From: Allodiplogaster sudhausi
Taxonomy: Eukaryota > Nematoda > Chromadorea > Rhabditida > Diplogasteridae
Length of the DNA stretch: 64,000 bases
Assembly: GCA_945643635.1 (NCBI GenBank)
Contig: CALZFC010000045.1
Coordinates: 928,501 to 992,500 of the forward strand
Direction: 5' to 3'
Below the pieces are notes generated by a model. The model worked only from the letters and a program-made list of their open reading frames with translations, did no database searches and was not told the DNA's origin. Positions 23,028-36,159 of the stretch are shown piece by piece; the first letter of the stretch is position 1; each line of letters begins with the position of its first letter. The position numbers and the translations under genes are program-made.

Positions 23028-24120
23028 TTCGGACGGCTATGACTGTATTAAACAACCGTGAATCGAGCACTTTCATCGACAAACATTTCTCGCATTCTTG
23101 CAAGAGTTCAAAAAAAGCATAAAATAGCAAAGTGTTATAAGATAATGATGAAAGGTTTAAATGGATAATTAAATAGAAAGATAAATTTAGTAATTTTTAT
23201 TTAGTTTTATGCAAATCCCCGAGGAACAGCACGGGGCGTTCATGAAATGCGCGTTGTTCGAAAAACTCTGTGCGAGTTGTGTTCTTTGGAGAGGAAGTGT
23301 CAATTGTGCAAAAGTGTACAAAACGCACGCTCTGATAATGAGAGCAGTGTGGGCGAGTCCAACGGATTGGATGGAGATAATGGGGACAGTTCGAGGGTGG
23401 AGAGTGAGAGGAGGGGAGGACTCCGTATTTAGAGTGAGAGGAGGGGAGGACTCCGTATGTATATCTCGCATTTAGGAGATAAATCTTAACGGATCCAACA
23501 AGTGCTAGCCATTTCTGTGATGATAAAGAAAAAAAGAGAGAGCGAAAGATGGAAAGAAGAGCGTATACAAATTATTTTCATCAAATTTACTCATACGCTT
23601 AAAATGTAAGGATACCGTATGTATATTAGTAGAATTTCGTGGGAAAGAGATAACGCAGGAATAACGCGATAGAAAAAATATATAGAAACAATTAAAACAA
23701 CATAGATATTTCGTTGAGACTAGAGAAGAGATAAACGAATGCGTAATAAAGCACCGATTGTTGGTGTAATACAGGAAACCTAAAGGGGAGGGGGGGGGGA
23801 CCGTGATCGAAATGAGACCGACGTAGGGCATAAAAAGTATAAAAATGGCAGTGGTACCAGACACAACTCTGGCTTCCCCTCTCACTACGCCTTCGCTACT
23901 TATATCCTTCAAGGTTGTTCGTGTCGGAAGTTGGAAGTGGGCGTGTCAAACACGACTTCCTACGTGACTTTTGGAACATCGGCGAGCAGACGAGTTTGAC
24001 AGAAATGTTGCTAGAGATGTTGATGGGAACAATGATGAGTGCCAAAGAGATTGAGAGGGTGACTAATTGGGAGAGAAGACAAGTGTGATGGTGAGGTTAG
24101 AGAGACAAGAAAGAAGAGAA

Positions 24121-24206
<86 letters not shown>

Positions 24207-25250
24207 CAGGGAGAGAGAGACAGAGCAGGGAGAGAGAGAGAGTGCAGGGAGAGACAAAAAATAGAAAGAGTAAAAAAAATATATAGAGTCTGAGTAGCAG
24301 AGAATGGACTCGGCCTCGCCAGGGGAACCTATTCTCTCTCTCTCTCTCTTCTCTCTTTCTTTCTCTCCCTCTCTCTCTTCTTGTTTGCGAAGCGGTGACA
24401 ATGAAGCAAAGAACGTGCGAAAATGTAAGGAAAGGAAGGAGAAGTCTAGAATGACTATAAACTAGATACTAAGGGAACGGCAGAATCTACATATTTGAAA
24501 TAGTTCCGCTGCAAAATATTCGCCGAAAAAAGGAGCAAAATCTTTATATCCTTTCTCCGCGCTCTTCACGTTGCTCCAACTACATGTGAGAGATTTCAAT
24601 TATAATTACTATAAGTATTGCGTGAATCAAACTGTGCTACCAGAAGAGTATGCGATAACAGACACGAGTTACATAGAGATAATTACAACAACAAATTAAA
24701 TGTTTGTAAGCTTAAGGCGATCTCTACACGAGGTTACATTGCAACCCCGCAACGACTTCGACGGGTACAACCACTCAGCTAATGTCGATTCGATATTCTC
24801 CACCATGTTGGGGGGAGGCCGAGCACTCCTTCTGTCGCCTCATTGTCAGAAGTAAGTATGTAAGTTATAGTGTTTATCTTGCTTCTATTGTAACAAAAGT
24901 ACAAAGATAAATATAAACGAGAGAGAAGAGACGCAATCAGACACTGATATCCTATGGTAACCGCACGCTGTGGACAAAACTTGAAGTTAGGCACAAACGT
25001 TTTTTTTCTCATTACGTATGTACATCATAAAAAACTCCGCTCTTCATTCATTGTGTTCTATCAGTAAAATGAAGATAATCAGGTGGGAGATACTCATCCC
25101 ACTTCCGCCGACTCTCGATTTGGCATTTCAAATTGCATGCTCGACATTAAAATAGAATGAAACAACTAGGCGGAGCAGATAAAGAATGACTAATTGTAAG
25201 ATCGCGCTAGAAAAGAGCAAGCTGGAAATCTATCCATCACTTTCTCTCTC

Positions 25251-25306
<56 letters not shown>

Positions 25307-26602
25307 GTATCTCTGATCTCCCCATTTGATGACCAGTCATTTTCGCATTGACTTTCGCAACATTTCCTCACCCTAGACGGCTGGCGCAGCTCCTTCCCTT
25401 CAACTAATTTTTTTTTGTGAAAAAATGCTTCCATTTACATGTATGCTTTGATATTCATTGTGAGTTGCGTATGAATTCATTGCATGGCGTCAGTGCGATG
25501 GATTTCGGCCTGGGCATTTACTATAAAGTCATCAATAGGGTTTTCTAACTTTTTGCCGCTTGGATCCTAAGTTCCACTCTATAGCTCGATGTTCGTGACC
25601 CCTTCGAGCCGAGTCGATAAAATAAAATGATTAGGTCTCTACGACCCCTGAGGGCCGAGAAACAGAGCCTTCCATGTCCTCCTTGTATTGTGACTCTCTG
25701 ATACGTCGAGATTTCACAAGTCCAATTTCCCGTTCCAATTGAGCAGTGTTGAGTAAATTTGCATAGTAGCAATTTGCATAAATTTGAATACTTTCACCCT
25801 AAAAACTGAGGGTTAAAAAAGTCCACAAATGCATATTACTGAAAAAAAAATCTTTCATGATTTTTCAAAGGCTAATAAATTCATCGAAGACCTTGTGAAA
25901 TTTTACTGATTCCAATATCAAGATGTTCTTCTCTTTCAATCCTTCTTCTGGACGCAATTCTGTCTTTTCATTACACGTGCCTGTCACTCGATCCGATTTT
26001 CTCTTTTCGCGATTTATATTCCGCCTGCCAGAAGAGCCAACTTACCTTTAGCTTTTATCACAGCAATATCTGTTTTTACAGCAAAAACAAAAGTGTTTGA
26101 AATATATTTGCAAAATGTAAAATTTAATTTAATTTTTTTGCTCGCCTCGAACCGACTCTCATTCTTGCAACTCGCCTCATTGTCGAGAACAAGAAGCCAG
26201 ATGTGAACGAAAGAGAGATTCGTCTAAAATATAGTGCAAGAAAGCTTTCATTAGCTGGCATTAGTCTTTTTTTTTAAATTAAATTATGCTCCTGTCCAAA
26301 ATATGCTTTCGAGAATGAATAGAACTCATGTTTTCTCTTTGTTGAAAATCAAGTCATTTCGGCCCCTCCATCCTGCCGAAGAGCTAATAAGTCATCATTT
26401 AAGGCTAAAATGGAAATTATATCCAATTATCATCCTACATACCAAGCCATCCTTCCATTTCTTATCCATCTTGAATTATAACAGCCGATTGAAATGTGCA
26501 GAAGAAGTAGAAGAGTCATAGAACGGAGGATTTATCGTGGAAGAAGGACGAAGAAGACGTATGACCGAAGAGGGCTGAAGGCGAGAGTGAATCTTCTTTC
26601 TT
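23028..26602. other. Long spacer with repeats; no supported gene
   Basis: Contains a 27-bp direct repeat with unit AGTGAGAGGAGGGGAGGACT at 23402-23457, a GA tract at 24115-24250 and a CT tract at 25235-25305. A minus-strand hydrophobic reading at 23910-24060 (LALIIVPINISSN) and a plus-strand CxxC-like reading at 23247-23432 were noted, but neither has a recognisable family. Confidence 0.45.
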
Positions 26603-27259
26603 CTACTCAGCCGTCACTGGAAGAGTCAGATTGCCAGCGACTGCAGCCGCCTGCACGAGAAAAGGAATCAAGAAATAATTATTGAAACTCATCTCATTTT
26701 ACAGTTAGTCTCTTGCAAAAGAGTACTAATGCTAAGATTCGAGCAAATCAGGCATTCTTTTAAACAGATCAAAGTTCTGAGCACAAAGTCTCTTTCCGAT
26801 ATGAACCATCCGTGGATGAATTTCGCTTGTTCTCTTTCCTCCTATCGCTAAGAACCTTGAAAGCGGCGGTGGCGTCCGCAGCATCGGCGGGCGCCTCGGC
26901 GTATTTGATGACCATCTTGTCCTGCTTGGGGGCGCCGGCGAGACGGGTGATCTCGAGGGGAGCAGCCGCACCCGGATCAACGAAGCCGAACACCGGCTTC
27001 AGGCGGTACTCGTTATTGTTCGACGACTTCACCTGTAAGGAAATCGAGCTATTCAGGAATTTTAGCTGCTTAAATTGGTCTTCCGTGATCGTAAGCATTG
27101 CTTACTTCTAGTGAAAAGTGTGTGTAGTTAATATTCTTGAGAGAGGAAATAAACCTTGAAGACAAGGCGAGCGGCACCCGGGTTGGCGAGCTATTGAACG
27201 GAAGCTCCGCCAGCAGCGGGGACAGCGGCCGCGGCTGGATCGATGGTCAGAGTAGACAT
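26603..27259 (-). pseudogene. SSP (sperm-specific MSP-domain) protein gene with premature TAG
   Basis: A short MSP-domain protein of the nematode sperm-specific SSP family, expected in sperm cytosol. Exons 27155-27259, 26856-27032 and 26603-26650 are all phase 0 with GT-AG introns and total 110 codons including the stop, the family's usual size. Key stretches are MSTLTIDPAAAAVPAAGG, LKPVFGFVDPGAAAPLEI, PKQDKMVIKYAEAPADA and the end AVAGNLTLPVTAE. Codon 23 is TAG (GGASVQ-stop-LANPG). Family members have a residue there, typically Lys, so one base change would explain it. Everything else is intact. It could be a young pseudogene, a sequencing error or a readthrough site (CAA TAG C context). Confidence 0.85.
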
Positions 27260-27338
27260 GGCGAGATAGCGTAGCAGAAGAAGAGAGCGCAGAGGCTGGC
27301 AAAGCGGGGACTGTGATTGAAACAAAGGAAGCCCGTCC

Positions 27339-27346
27339 CTTTTATA
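27339..27346 (-). promoter_or_regulatory. TATA box of SSP gene
   Basis: TATAAAAG on the minus strand, about 80 bases upstream of the SSP start codon at 27259, which is a normal distance for a short leader. Confidence 0.6.
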
Positions 27347-27634
27347 CTGGCAAATTGCACTTGCAATTAAGAATTTTTACACTTTTCCGCAATGCAAATC
27401 CGCAGGTTTACTTTTTGTCACGTTCGAACAGAAAGGTTTGCCATAACTATATCCCACTTTCGAGTTCCTAACGATTGGTGCTGAAATATGTATATTAGCG
27501 AAATTTATAATGTTGTATGAATGAAATCTTCCAGAATGTGCTTCTAAATTTTTATAGTTGAGTTTTCTTCAAATGTGAATTTAGATATAGTTATCGCTAT
27601 GTGAAATCTGTACCTTATCTCATGTATTTCTTTT

Positions 27635-27868
27635 TCATGACATGGCGAGGCATTTCAGAGTACGGATTGGGTCTCCTTCTGCCTCGCATCCTCCCAATTG
27701 CTCGTTAAGGGCGAAGCCAACATTGTTGGCGGGGCCATTCTTGGGGGTGTGGCAATCCTTATGGTTTGGGACGGGAGCATCCTTGGAGGCGGAGTCATTC
27801 TTCGGGGCGGCGCCAATATTTGGGGCTGCGCCAACCTTGGATGCCGACTGCTTCAACTTCCTGCAAAT
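27635..27868 (-). CDS. Possible C-terminal exon, Ala/Lys/Pro-rich
   Basis: Minus-strand frame after an acceptor-like TTTGCAG near 27864. It reads KQSASKVGAAPNIGAAPKND, continues with degenerate short repeats, and ends in RTLKCLAMS. No domain is recognised and no matching upstream exon was found, so this is a weak call. Confidence 0.22.
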   Translation of the reverse strand: MCRKLKQSASKVGAAPNIGAAPKNDSASKDAPVPNHKDCHTPKNGPANNVGFALNEQLGGCEAEGDPIRTLKCLAMS

Positions 27869-28641
27869 TTAAAATTATTAAGTGTATGTGATAATCATAA
27901 CATCCAATAACATTTTTCATCTTAATATTAAAAGAAAATATGAAATCAAGAGTTTCTAAGAGTTTCTTTTTCCATGTTTGTCAAGAACGGCGCGTTTTGA
28001 ATGACCGTGGTTGCTTTTTTAAAAGTAAATAAAACCGTTTCTTATTTAGCTTTGTGGACTTAAAACACATCTCAGTGTCGGAACCGAAGCTTTATTGAGT
28101 CATCGTTTCTGTAATCGCTCTTCATCTTAAAGACAGATTTTCGTCCTGAATAACAGGGAAACGGGCGACAAAATCGACACTCATTCTCTTCCTTTCTCTG
28201 TTTCTTCTTTCTCTGAAGAAACTGAATAGAAGATGCATATTTTTTCTAGCTTTACCGCGATGGAGAGAAAATCCAAGGCCGGTTCAATAAATGTATGTGT
28301 GTATGTACGTATGTACATATGTATCAGTGACACGTTCAGTGAACGAAGTAGTCTCCAAACGACATTTTTTTTTAAATATTGAAGCCGTCTTTGACAATTA
28401 CTTTCAAGGCCATTTATCTTGAGAGAGATACAGTTTTCATGCTTAGAATGGAGACTACAACATCGATTTTTGCACACTTTCTGCCGCGTCTAAAGAGGCA
28501 ACAAAAAGGGAACAATTTTTTCAGTAGTACCAAGGGAAAGTGTACTTGGCGAAGTGGCTCTTTTCTCTGCCGAGTGTAACTATCGCATTATTTTGTTACT
28601 AAAAGTTAAAAAAAAAATTAAATTTAAACTTTAGATTTCGA

Positions 28642-31600
28642 ATGCTACGGATGACGCAGTCATTGTTCCTCCTTTCCTTTGCCGCCTCGTCGTGCGGATT
28701 CAAAATTCAACCCCAAATTTAGTCATTCGCACTCGAATTTCATGGGTCGAATCGCGGATATCCTCGTTGAGGCTGGCCATGACGTGGTGAGACCTTTTTT
28801 TATATTTTTTTTATCAAAGCAACTTTACGTATCCTCACTCGGCTTGCAGACTTCGCTGATACCTGAGATCTGGCCGGATGTGGTAGATGGAACAACCAAA
28901 TCGACGCGGATCATCCGCCTCCCTCAAGACGAGCGAGTGCGCGAGGCTCGCGCGAGGGGCGCCGTCGCGCGCGTCGATTATTGGAAGACGGAATTCGATC
29001 TCAAAGCTGCACAGATGGTTGGGACACTGAAAAGACAAGCTATAGTGTAAATATGTGTAAAATATACACGGATGTATGTATGTACATTCAAATCCTATCT
29101 AGATTCGCAGCCGTTGGAACGGCATGTTCTGCCCACAATGCGAGGCGACTCTTCGCCATCCCGGACTGCTCGAAGAACTGCGGGAGAACAACTACGACTT
29201 ACTCATCTACGAGACCTTCGACTATTGCGCGCTTGGTTTTCGTTACTTCCTTATAATTAAAAAGAGAGATATCAACAAACAAATGAGATCTTAACGTTTG
29301 AAGAAACTTGTCTAACCAGTTAAGTACATACATATTGCTTTAAGATAATTCAGATTAATCACGATACTGCCATCGTTTAATATGAAATAATTTAAAGAGA
29401 AAAAAAAATACATTGAAGCATACTGTGAATAATGTAGGACTCTCTCATGTCGTGGGCATCAAAGCAACGATCGCAGTCTCCACGACAACTCTCATCGACA
29501 ATGTCGCCTTCGACCTCGGCATTCCTGTAGTGCCGAGCTACAATCCAAGTTGGCACAAGCAAGAATATTCAAGTCATGAACAATATTTTGATGAAACCGA
29601 AAACGCATAGAATCAAGCCAAACGTACATATGTATGTGCATACATACTTCACTACCGTATAACACTGTTGGGTCCGAAATTAATATGATATCCGATTAAT
29701 AGGATTAATTAGATTAATTTAAAGAGTTCAAACTGGAGTTGCGAAGTGACGAGGACATGCCGTGCGATTTTCTCGTAGGGTTTTATGTATTTTTTCACTG
29801 CGGACAACTCAGGAGAAACCGTTTTTACAAAATATGCAGAATTGACAAACATCTGAAAACGCAACAATGCTACGCTGCTTACAACAGCGGCATTTTTTTT
29901 GGCTGAAAAACCAGCTTTCTGAATCCAGCAACCTGGCAACAAACAACAATTTAGAGTCAAATTTAGAGTTTGAGTATAAATAATTAGAAAATGGAAAATA
30001 AGGTTTTCTGTAGCGGGCAAAAACGTTGTTCCTGTAGGGCTTCGAACCCCCGACTTTGGGGTTCCCAGCACATTCCTTCCGTACGAAGTCTACGTGGTGT
30101 ATTGCAACAGCGTTAGACGCTGAATCCCAAGGTCCGGAGTTCGATGCTCCTCTTTCTTTCGTACAATAGCAAAACCTTATTTTCCGTTTTTATTATCGTT
30201 TATACTGAAATTTAATAAGAAACTCAAACAAAAGAAAGGCAGAAACTCAAACAAAATAAAAAGCGCTCAGAAAATTTCATTCTAATTAGTTATTTGTAGC
30301 CAGGCAGCTGGATTCAGCCAGCTCGTATCCCAGGTTCAGCCCAAAAAAATCCGCTAAACAGCGTACCTTTGTCGCATTGTCAGATGTTTGTCATTTCGGC
30401 ATATTTTTAAAAAGTTTTTTCCTTGCTTGTTCGCTGTAGAAAAATACAAAAACCCTACGAGGAAGTCGCATGGCATGTCCTCGTCACTACGAAATTCCAG
30501 TTTGAATTATTTAGATCTAATAACGCGTGCAGGTGGCTCAGCGATAAGTGGCTGGACCTAGCACGCAAGGGTCCCGAGTTTAATCCCGATGACCACCTCT
30601 GCTACCCTCCGTGGATGGCGCACGTGGAAGTAGCATGCTACGAAGAGTACTGCCCCTGGAGTATGGGTTGGCTCCCCAGGGAAAGCGCCTAATTGGAAGT
30701 CGTCACTGGTGACTACCGGCAGGCCCAGCCTTGATTCCGGATATCTTTGTACCTTTGTAGTTCCATTAATCGGATTAATTGTATTAATTGCGTGCCCAAC
30801 AATCTTTGACGGTACTGTATGTATGCGCACATTCTAACAATGTTTCATAGAATAAAAGTCGCGAATTTGACTGTAACAATTTGCAGGCTTGTCTACATTG
30901 CACCTGGACTCTTCACTTTGGAGTCGCGCCTTGAATGTCTTCCAGTCATATCTCGTTAATGTTCGCTGGGACGGACCTCTCGAATGCGCCGATGAAATCT
31001 TCCAGCGCGAGTTTCCAAAATTTCCCGGCATGAGGGCGCGTTCATTTCTGTTCCTTTAACTCTTACTTTAGAACGTTACATCTTCGATAATGCATTTGCA
31101 AACCCAATTCGGACACATATTCAGAATCATCTTTATTGCTCTTTATAGCAAAAAGAAATTGAGTTTTCACTTCCTTTAAACGCTGGCGATCACGCAAAAA
31201 GTATGTGAGATTTCGAATTCATGAGGCCTTCACATTATCATGCATGAGTGTTATTTTCGCGCATCGGATTTGTGCGACTCGCGAAATAGCACGCGAAAAT
31301 GAAAGTTCCTACTCCCAGCACAAATGCAGAAATTCGAACTTGCATTAATTCTCTTTCTGTCAACGTCCTCCCTTAAATCGGTTTAATCAACGCATCCTTT
31401 TCTCTTTTACAGTGTGGATAGTTCTATGGTTGAGTGTTCGTAATGTATGTGGCATTCAAAAAACTTGTATTTATATCCAAACAGCCTACTTACACGATAA
31501 AATAAATAAAAATTGCTTTAGAAGCTGATCTCGGAAGCGGCGTTCGTATTCACGAACTCGGAGCCGCTCATCGACTTCGCCCGTCCTCTGCTCAAAAAGG

Positions 31601-32961
31601 TCGTCGACCTCGGCGGAATCGGCATTGAGAATCCCAAGCCACTCGACAAGGTCGTACACAGTTTTTTTGGATAAAGAGAAAAATGAACACTGAAGCACAC
31701 TTGAACGGAATTGGCTTTTCATTTCACGGCTCAAGTCGGTCTAGCAATAATTCGTGTTCCCTTGGTGAATTTCTATTACACGTTTTGACTTTGCTCGTTT
31801 TCATTTCTTACATATTCAATTCTCGTAGCCTTGGGACGCAATTCTGAACCGTCGTTCGCTGAATGTTCTTATCTCGTTTGGCACAATTGTCCCGAGCGCG
31901 CAAATGCCGCAGTCATTGAAGAACTCTTTTGTTGAGGTTCTCTTTCTGTTTTTCTTTCTTCAAATATTGGTCAAGCTATTCGTGAAAATCTGTCAAAAAT
32001 GTTCAGCTATTTACGGCGTATCCGAATGTAACGTTTATATGGAAGTATGAAGATCCTGAAGACGAGTTCGTTCGGTCGCTTCTGGCCTCGCTCGTCAATG
32101 TCGTGTTAATGAAATGGACACCTCAGAATGACCTTTTGGGTAAGCCTTTTATAATACGAAACAAATATTTTCCTTAAATAAATATTTACAACATGAATAA
32201 ATTTTTTGAAAGAACGATATAGCCATTTGAAGGCGACGGCCGAGTGACTGGCTTCATCTCTCACGGCGGAATGTCCTCGTGCCAGGAGGCAGCTGCCCGA
32301 GGCGTCCCGGGCATCTTCATTCCACTCTTTGGCGATCAGCCAAGGAATGTAGCCATGATGGAGCACAATGGAATCGGCCTTGTGCTGGACAAGCGAGAAG
32401 CTGCTCAGGTCAAATTCTCCTTCCCTTGCTCATTCTGTCTCTTTACTCCTCGCTTATCTATATTTAATTCAACAAAATGTCGTTTTGTTTTCAGCCAAAG
32501 AGTTTGTCTGAAACTTTCGATCGACTCCTCACAACTAAAAGGTTATATTTAACACCCAAATCTTTGCTTAGAATTAGAACATCAAAAAAAATGCTTGAAC
32601 ATTGCCAAGAAGAGCGCTCGTCATCATCCTTTTTGTCTGCTCACATTTGTCATCTTTTGTAATTTTTCCTCTTCTTTAGCTTGTATGTGAATGCGAAGAA
32701 AACCTCTCGAATGTTGTCTCGCCGTCCGTCCTCGCGAGTTGCTCGTGAAACACGTCGAGTTCGCCGCTGAGTTCGGCTCTGCCAAGTCGCTGACCCCCGC
32801 GCGGACTCCAACTCGGCTGGATTCAGTACTTCCTCGTTGATGTCATCGCCGCTGCTCTCCTTGCTCTGACTCTCGCACTTTGTGTTACTTTCTTCATTTG
32901 TCGCTCTATTCTCCGGTTGACAAACAATCACATTTCTAAGGCTAAAGTGAAGAAATCATGA
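28642..32961 (+). CDS. UDP-glucuronosyltransferase, frame-broken
   Basis: ER membrane enzyme family that transfers glucuronate or glucose to small lipophiles. Signal peptide [17 protein letters not shown] starts at 28651. Later exon blocks read [20 protein letters not shown] (28700s), [18 protein letters not shown] (28853), [18 protein letters not shown] (29125), [13 protein letters not shown] (29437-29570), [17 protein letters not shown] (30885), [19 protein letters not shown] (31500s), [18 protein letters not shown] (31858), [16 protein letters not shown] (32005), then [20 protein letters not shown] and [11 protein letters not shown], the UDP-sugar signature (32245-32409). The end is [10 protein letters not shown] and a C-terminal TM ([18 protein letters not shown]). 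Three one-base surpluses break the frame, near 28697, 32747 and 32799. Pseudogene or sequence error are both open. Confidence 0.9.
29680..30810. mobile_element. Inverted-repeat insertion with tRNA-like sequence in UGT intron
   Basis: Sequence at 29716-29790 is repeated inverted at about 30435-30512 (GACGAGGACATGCC core and flanks). A second inner inverted pair lies near 29890-29940 and 30300-30350 (CTGAATCCAG). Both outer edges carry ATTAAT-rich stretches (CCGATTAATAGGATTAATT; TTAATCGGATTAATTG). This looks like a degenerate non-autonomous element or nested insertions within the UGT intron. Confidence 0.65.
30533..30800 (+). mobile_element. Probable tRNA-derived SINE
   Basis: Begins with an A-box-like GGTGGCTCAGCGATAAGTGG and, about 30 bases on, a B-box-like GGTCCCGAGTTTAATCCC, the spacing of a tRNA head. 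It continues with an unrelated body and ends near an AT-rich tail. It does not fold into a proper tRNA, so a SINE is more likely. Confidence 0.55.
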
Positions 32962-33451
32962 GAAATATAAACATTTTCCTCATTCATCTTCAATACAACT
33001 TTTCCTTCATCTCTGCTTTATTCTTGATCTAATCTGGAATAAAATGTTTATCAAATAATGATGATAGTATAGGGGCTGGCGACCAGAATGTAATCCATGT
33101 AGTTTGTGATGAGATCACATTGGTATTCCATCGAGTGCTATTCCAAAGCTTCCGATGCCAAACAGATAAAAAAAAAAGATTTATTTCATGTCGAGTTTTT
33201 TTGCTCTAAGTTGCAAACGAGTACAATTCTGATTGAAAGTAACAAAGAGAGAGAGACCTTACGATTCTCTGATTCATCGGCAAGTGCGCAATTCTTTAAA
33301 AGCACGTTTATGTCGCTCCTTGTTGCGTAACTATATGTTTTAGAGCCAACAAATGATCCGTTTTGTTAATTACTTTATGCAGAAGGATGAGAGTGGAATG
33401 ATTTCCTTTCGCTGCCGTTTCCAGCTCGTTGAGCATCGTTTCCGCACGCAT

Positions 33452-36159
33452 CTAGTCTGCAAAATCCCCATTGAACGAATGAATCAAGGCGAATACGGTA
33501 GGAGACTTACAGTATCTGAATTGGACGTCGGCGCGGATCTGACCCGAGCGACTCCAAACGATCATCGGAAGACGATTCGACGTCGAGAGAATGTCGTCTG
33601 GCTTTGAGATGCTGCCGCAGTTGCTGCAATTTTGTGCATTAAATTTTTTTTACAGGGAGAGAAAATTCGACAAGAAAATTTGTTCTATTCCGAAGATTTA
33701 TAAATTCGATGTAATGCAAAAGAATTTATGATCGAGATTCCCTTCAAATGACAGATTTTCGTCTAACCGAAGTCCTCGCGGCCGCAGATCAGCGGCTGGC
33801 TTCACTTCGATGCCGTTGTTGTAGCAACCTTGCATCGACGAGCCCCAGACACCGTCGAATTTGAGTTGTATGTGCGTGCCAGAGGGTGCCTTGCAGCAAT
33901 TGTAAAGGATAGAATGCTGGCTATTTAGAATGAACAGATTTAGTTTTCATTCAAGAAGAAGATGTGTTCTTTGGCATTGCTGACATTGATGACGTAAGTG
34001 CACGTCTCGTAGTCGTCACGCTCTCGGCTGGCTCCGAAGATAATCGACCGCTTCGCGAAGTTCGTCGTCGCCGTCAACTCCACCAGACAGCCTTCGGGCT
34101 ACAGGATATTGATTATTTTCTTTAAAAAAAACTGGGCTCGAACCCGACCTTTCCATTGCAATCGAGCCCTCCCGTTCCTTCCGGGCACACGCAGCTACTG
34201 CAAGTGCGCACGTCCAAGTAGCCGCCGTTCTTGCAGAAGTTCGCCTTGGTCTTGCACTTTTCTAATAAAGTGCCGGTAATCTATTGCATATCGTTTTGTC
34301 ACGAAGAGATACATAAGAAATAAATAATAGAATGAATCGAACGGCTGTAGAATCTGTTGACGAGGAGAATGTCGAGGAACGACGGCTGATGGCCGCGCAT
34401 CGAGTTCTGCCAATTATAAACATTGTATTTGTTTAATGAATTTTATGCTTGTTCAATTACCAAACCTGTTTTTTATTGATACGAAAACTCTTTTAAAAAG
34501 TTGAAGATAAAAGAAGCAAAGAAGCTTGCGAATCACCTGGAATTCCTTGTACGCGGGTCTCGCAACCATCGTCGGCTTCCGATAGTCAAGCGCAAAGCTT
34601 CAATTACAAATAGAATATTTTAAGAACAAATACATAAGATTGCTCACATAATCCATTTATCTAATACAAATGTATAACCTCACTTCGCAGAATGCAATTA
34701 CATGAACCTGTCCTGCGTGTAGTGCATGTTGGAGCCGAACTCGTAGGGAACATCGAAGGAAGAGGAGTTGTGAGTGCCTTGCATGTCAAAGGCGTACTGC
34801 ACGGACTTCTGAAGGAGGAAAACAATTTTGAGTGGTATTCTTTCTTCAAGTGGAAGCTATGTTTTTAGGGATTTTCCAAGTAAGTTGAAACGACAATAAA
34901 AGTAACCCCAATGTTATCCAAGACGACGTTGACGTAGTTGTTTCTATCGGGCCGCGCTTGTTCGTGGTAGACGCCGAGGGCGTGTTCGAGTTCGTGTGTA
35001 ACTGTTGAGAACTGCAGGAAAACTATTAATTTTAATTGAATTGAATAAAATTTAAAACGCTCATAAATTACGATATATAGAGACAAACAACAAATAAAAA
35101 ATCTTGAACGGCATGGAAAAGAGAGCCCGACCCTTGCACATCCCTCGTTGTTGAGCGAAAGAATCTGCTTGCCGCCAATTTTGCCGACGTAGGAAGTGCA
35201 GCCGTTTCCGCTGGCAACTTCGATGCTGAGCATTCGTCATATCCACAAGGCACAACTAAGAATGTCAATGTCTCCAAGCAAATATGTTCACCGATCGTTG
35301 CCCGGATGATTCTCTCCAAAGTTGACGCAGGTGTGCGTGCTCCAGAAGTGGGTTCCAAGGCGGACAAGCCGCTTGACTTCTTCGCCTCAAACATTCGATA
35401 CGGAATAGCCCCTTCTTTTCTTCATAGGAAGTATTCATTGTATAAATGACTGACTGGCGCTGGGCGCGAATGAGAACGGAATGGTCTGCGTGCCCCAGAT
35501 GTTGGAGGGGTATCTGCCGGGCGGAGTGTAGGCCTGGCGGCGGCAGCGGTCCGAGCTATTCTTCGTTGAGCCGACGATCGCAGCCAGCTGCTCGCTGAAT
35601 TCTGGTCATTACTTCTGGCAGTGTTCCAGACAGAAGCTATGGAAGATTAGAATCATCCTCGATACTTTGTCAGAAGGATGTCTCCTTCGAAGGTGTCATT
35701 GGCGATCTCGGCATTTACGGCCTCTTTGGCTCGTTCCGCCTCCGCGTCCGATTCGGGCAGCAGAGGAATGTGCTGGAAACGAGTGCAATTTTATGAAATA
35801 TGGACTGAATGAGTTGTATGCATTGATTGGTTAGTAGATCAATTGTAATTAGGTGTTTCTCCTGACCCTGAGCAGCTCCTTGGTCTCCTCGGAGCGCTCC
35901 GCAGCTTCTTCAGCGACGCGTTCGGCCAGAATCTTCTTGTCGGCCGCGAGCTCGGAGAGATCGAGATTCTTCGAAAGCTCCTTAAAGTTTTCTCTTCTAA
36001 TACCGCACCATGCTTCTTTCTACTTTCTCTACTTTTTTTTGTTAGTTTAAATAATTTTTGTTACAAAAACGGTTGCCAAGCCTTTTCAAACAGTTCTCGA
36101 TCAGTTGGAGCTGCGAGCACCGAAGCCGCTGAGAGAAGAGTCAGTAGAAGAAGTCGCAT
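33452..36159 (-). CDS. Astacin-EGF-CUB metalloprotease, copy A
   Basis: Secreted zinc endopeptidase of the nematode NAS family. Start [17 protein letters not shown] is a signal peptide. The propeptide has a helical stretch ([18 protein letters not shown]) and ends at a basic site before [15 protein letters not shown]. The catalytic domain has the zinc motif [12 protein letters not shown] followed by QARPDR (about 34985-34950), and the Met-turn GSNMHYTQ (34735). An EGF module ([18 protein letters not shown], 34255-34200) and a CUB domain ([13 protein letters not shown] to [13 protein letters not shown]) follow. The last codons come from splicing TACT to AC TAG at 33456-33452. It is a tandem paralogue of copy B with the same exon pattern. 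The substrate is unknown; cuticle or matrix processing is typical of the family. Confidence 0.93.

Noticed and set aside
30034..30140. tRNA-like motifs near TTCGAACCCCC
   Set aside because: No complete cloverleaf or anticodon arm could be drawn; treated as part of the repeat insertion.
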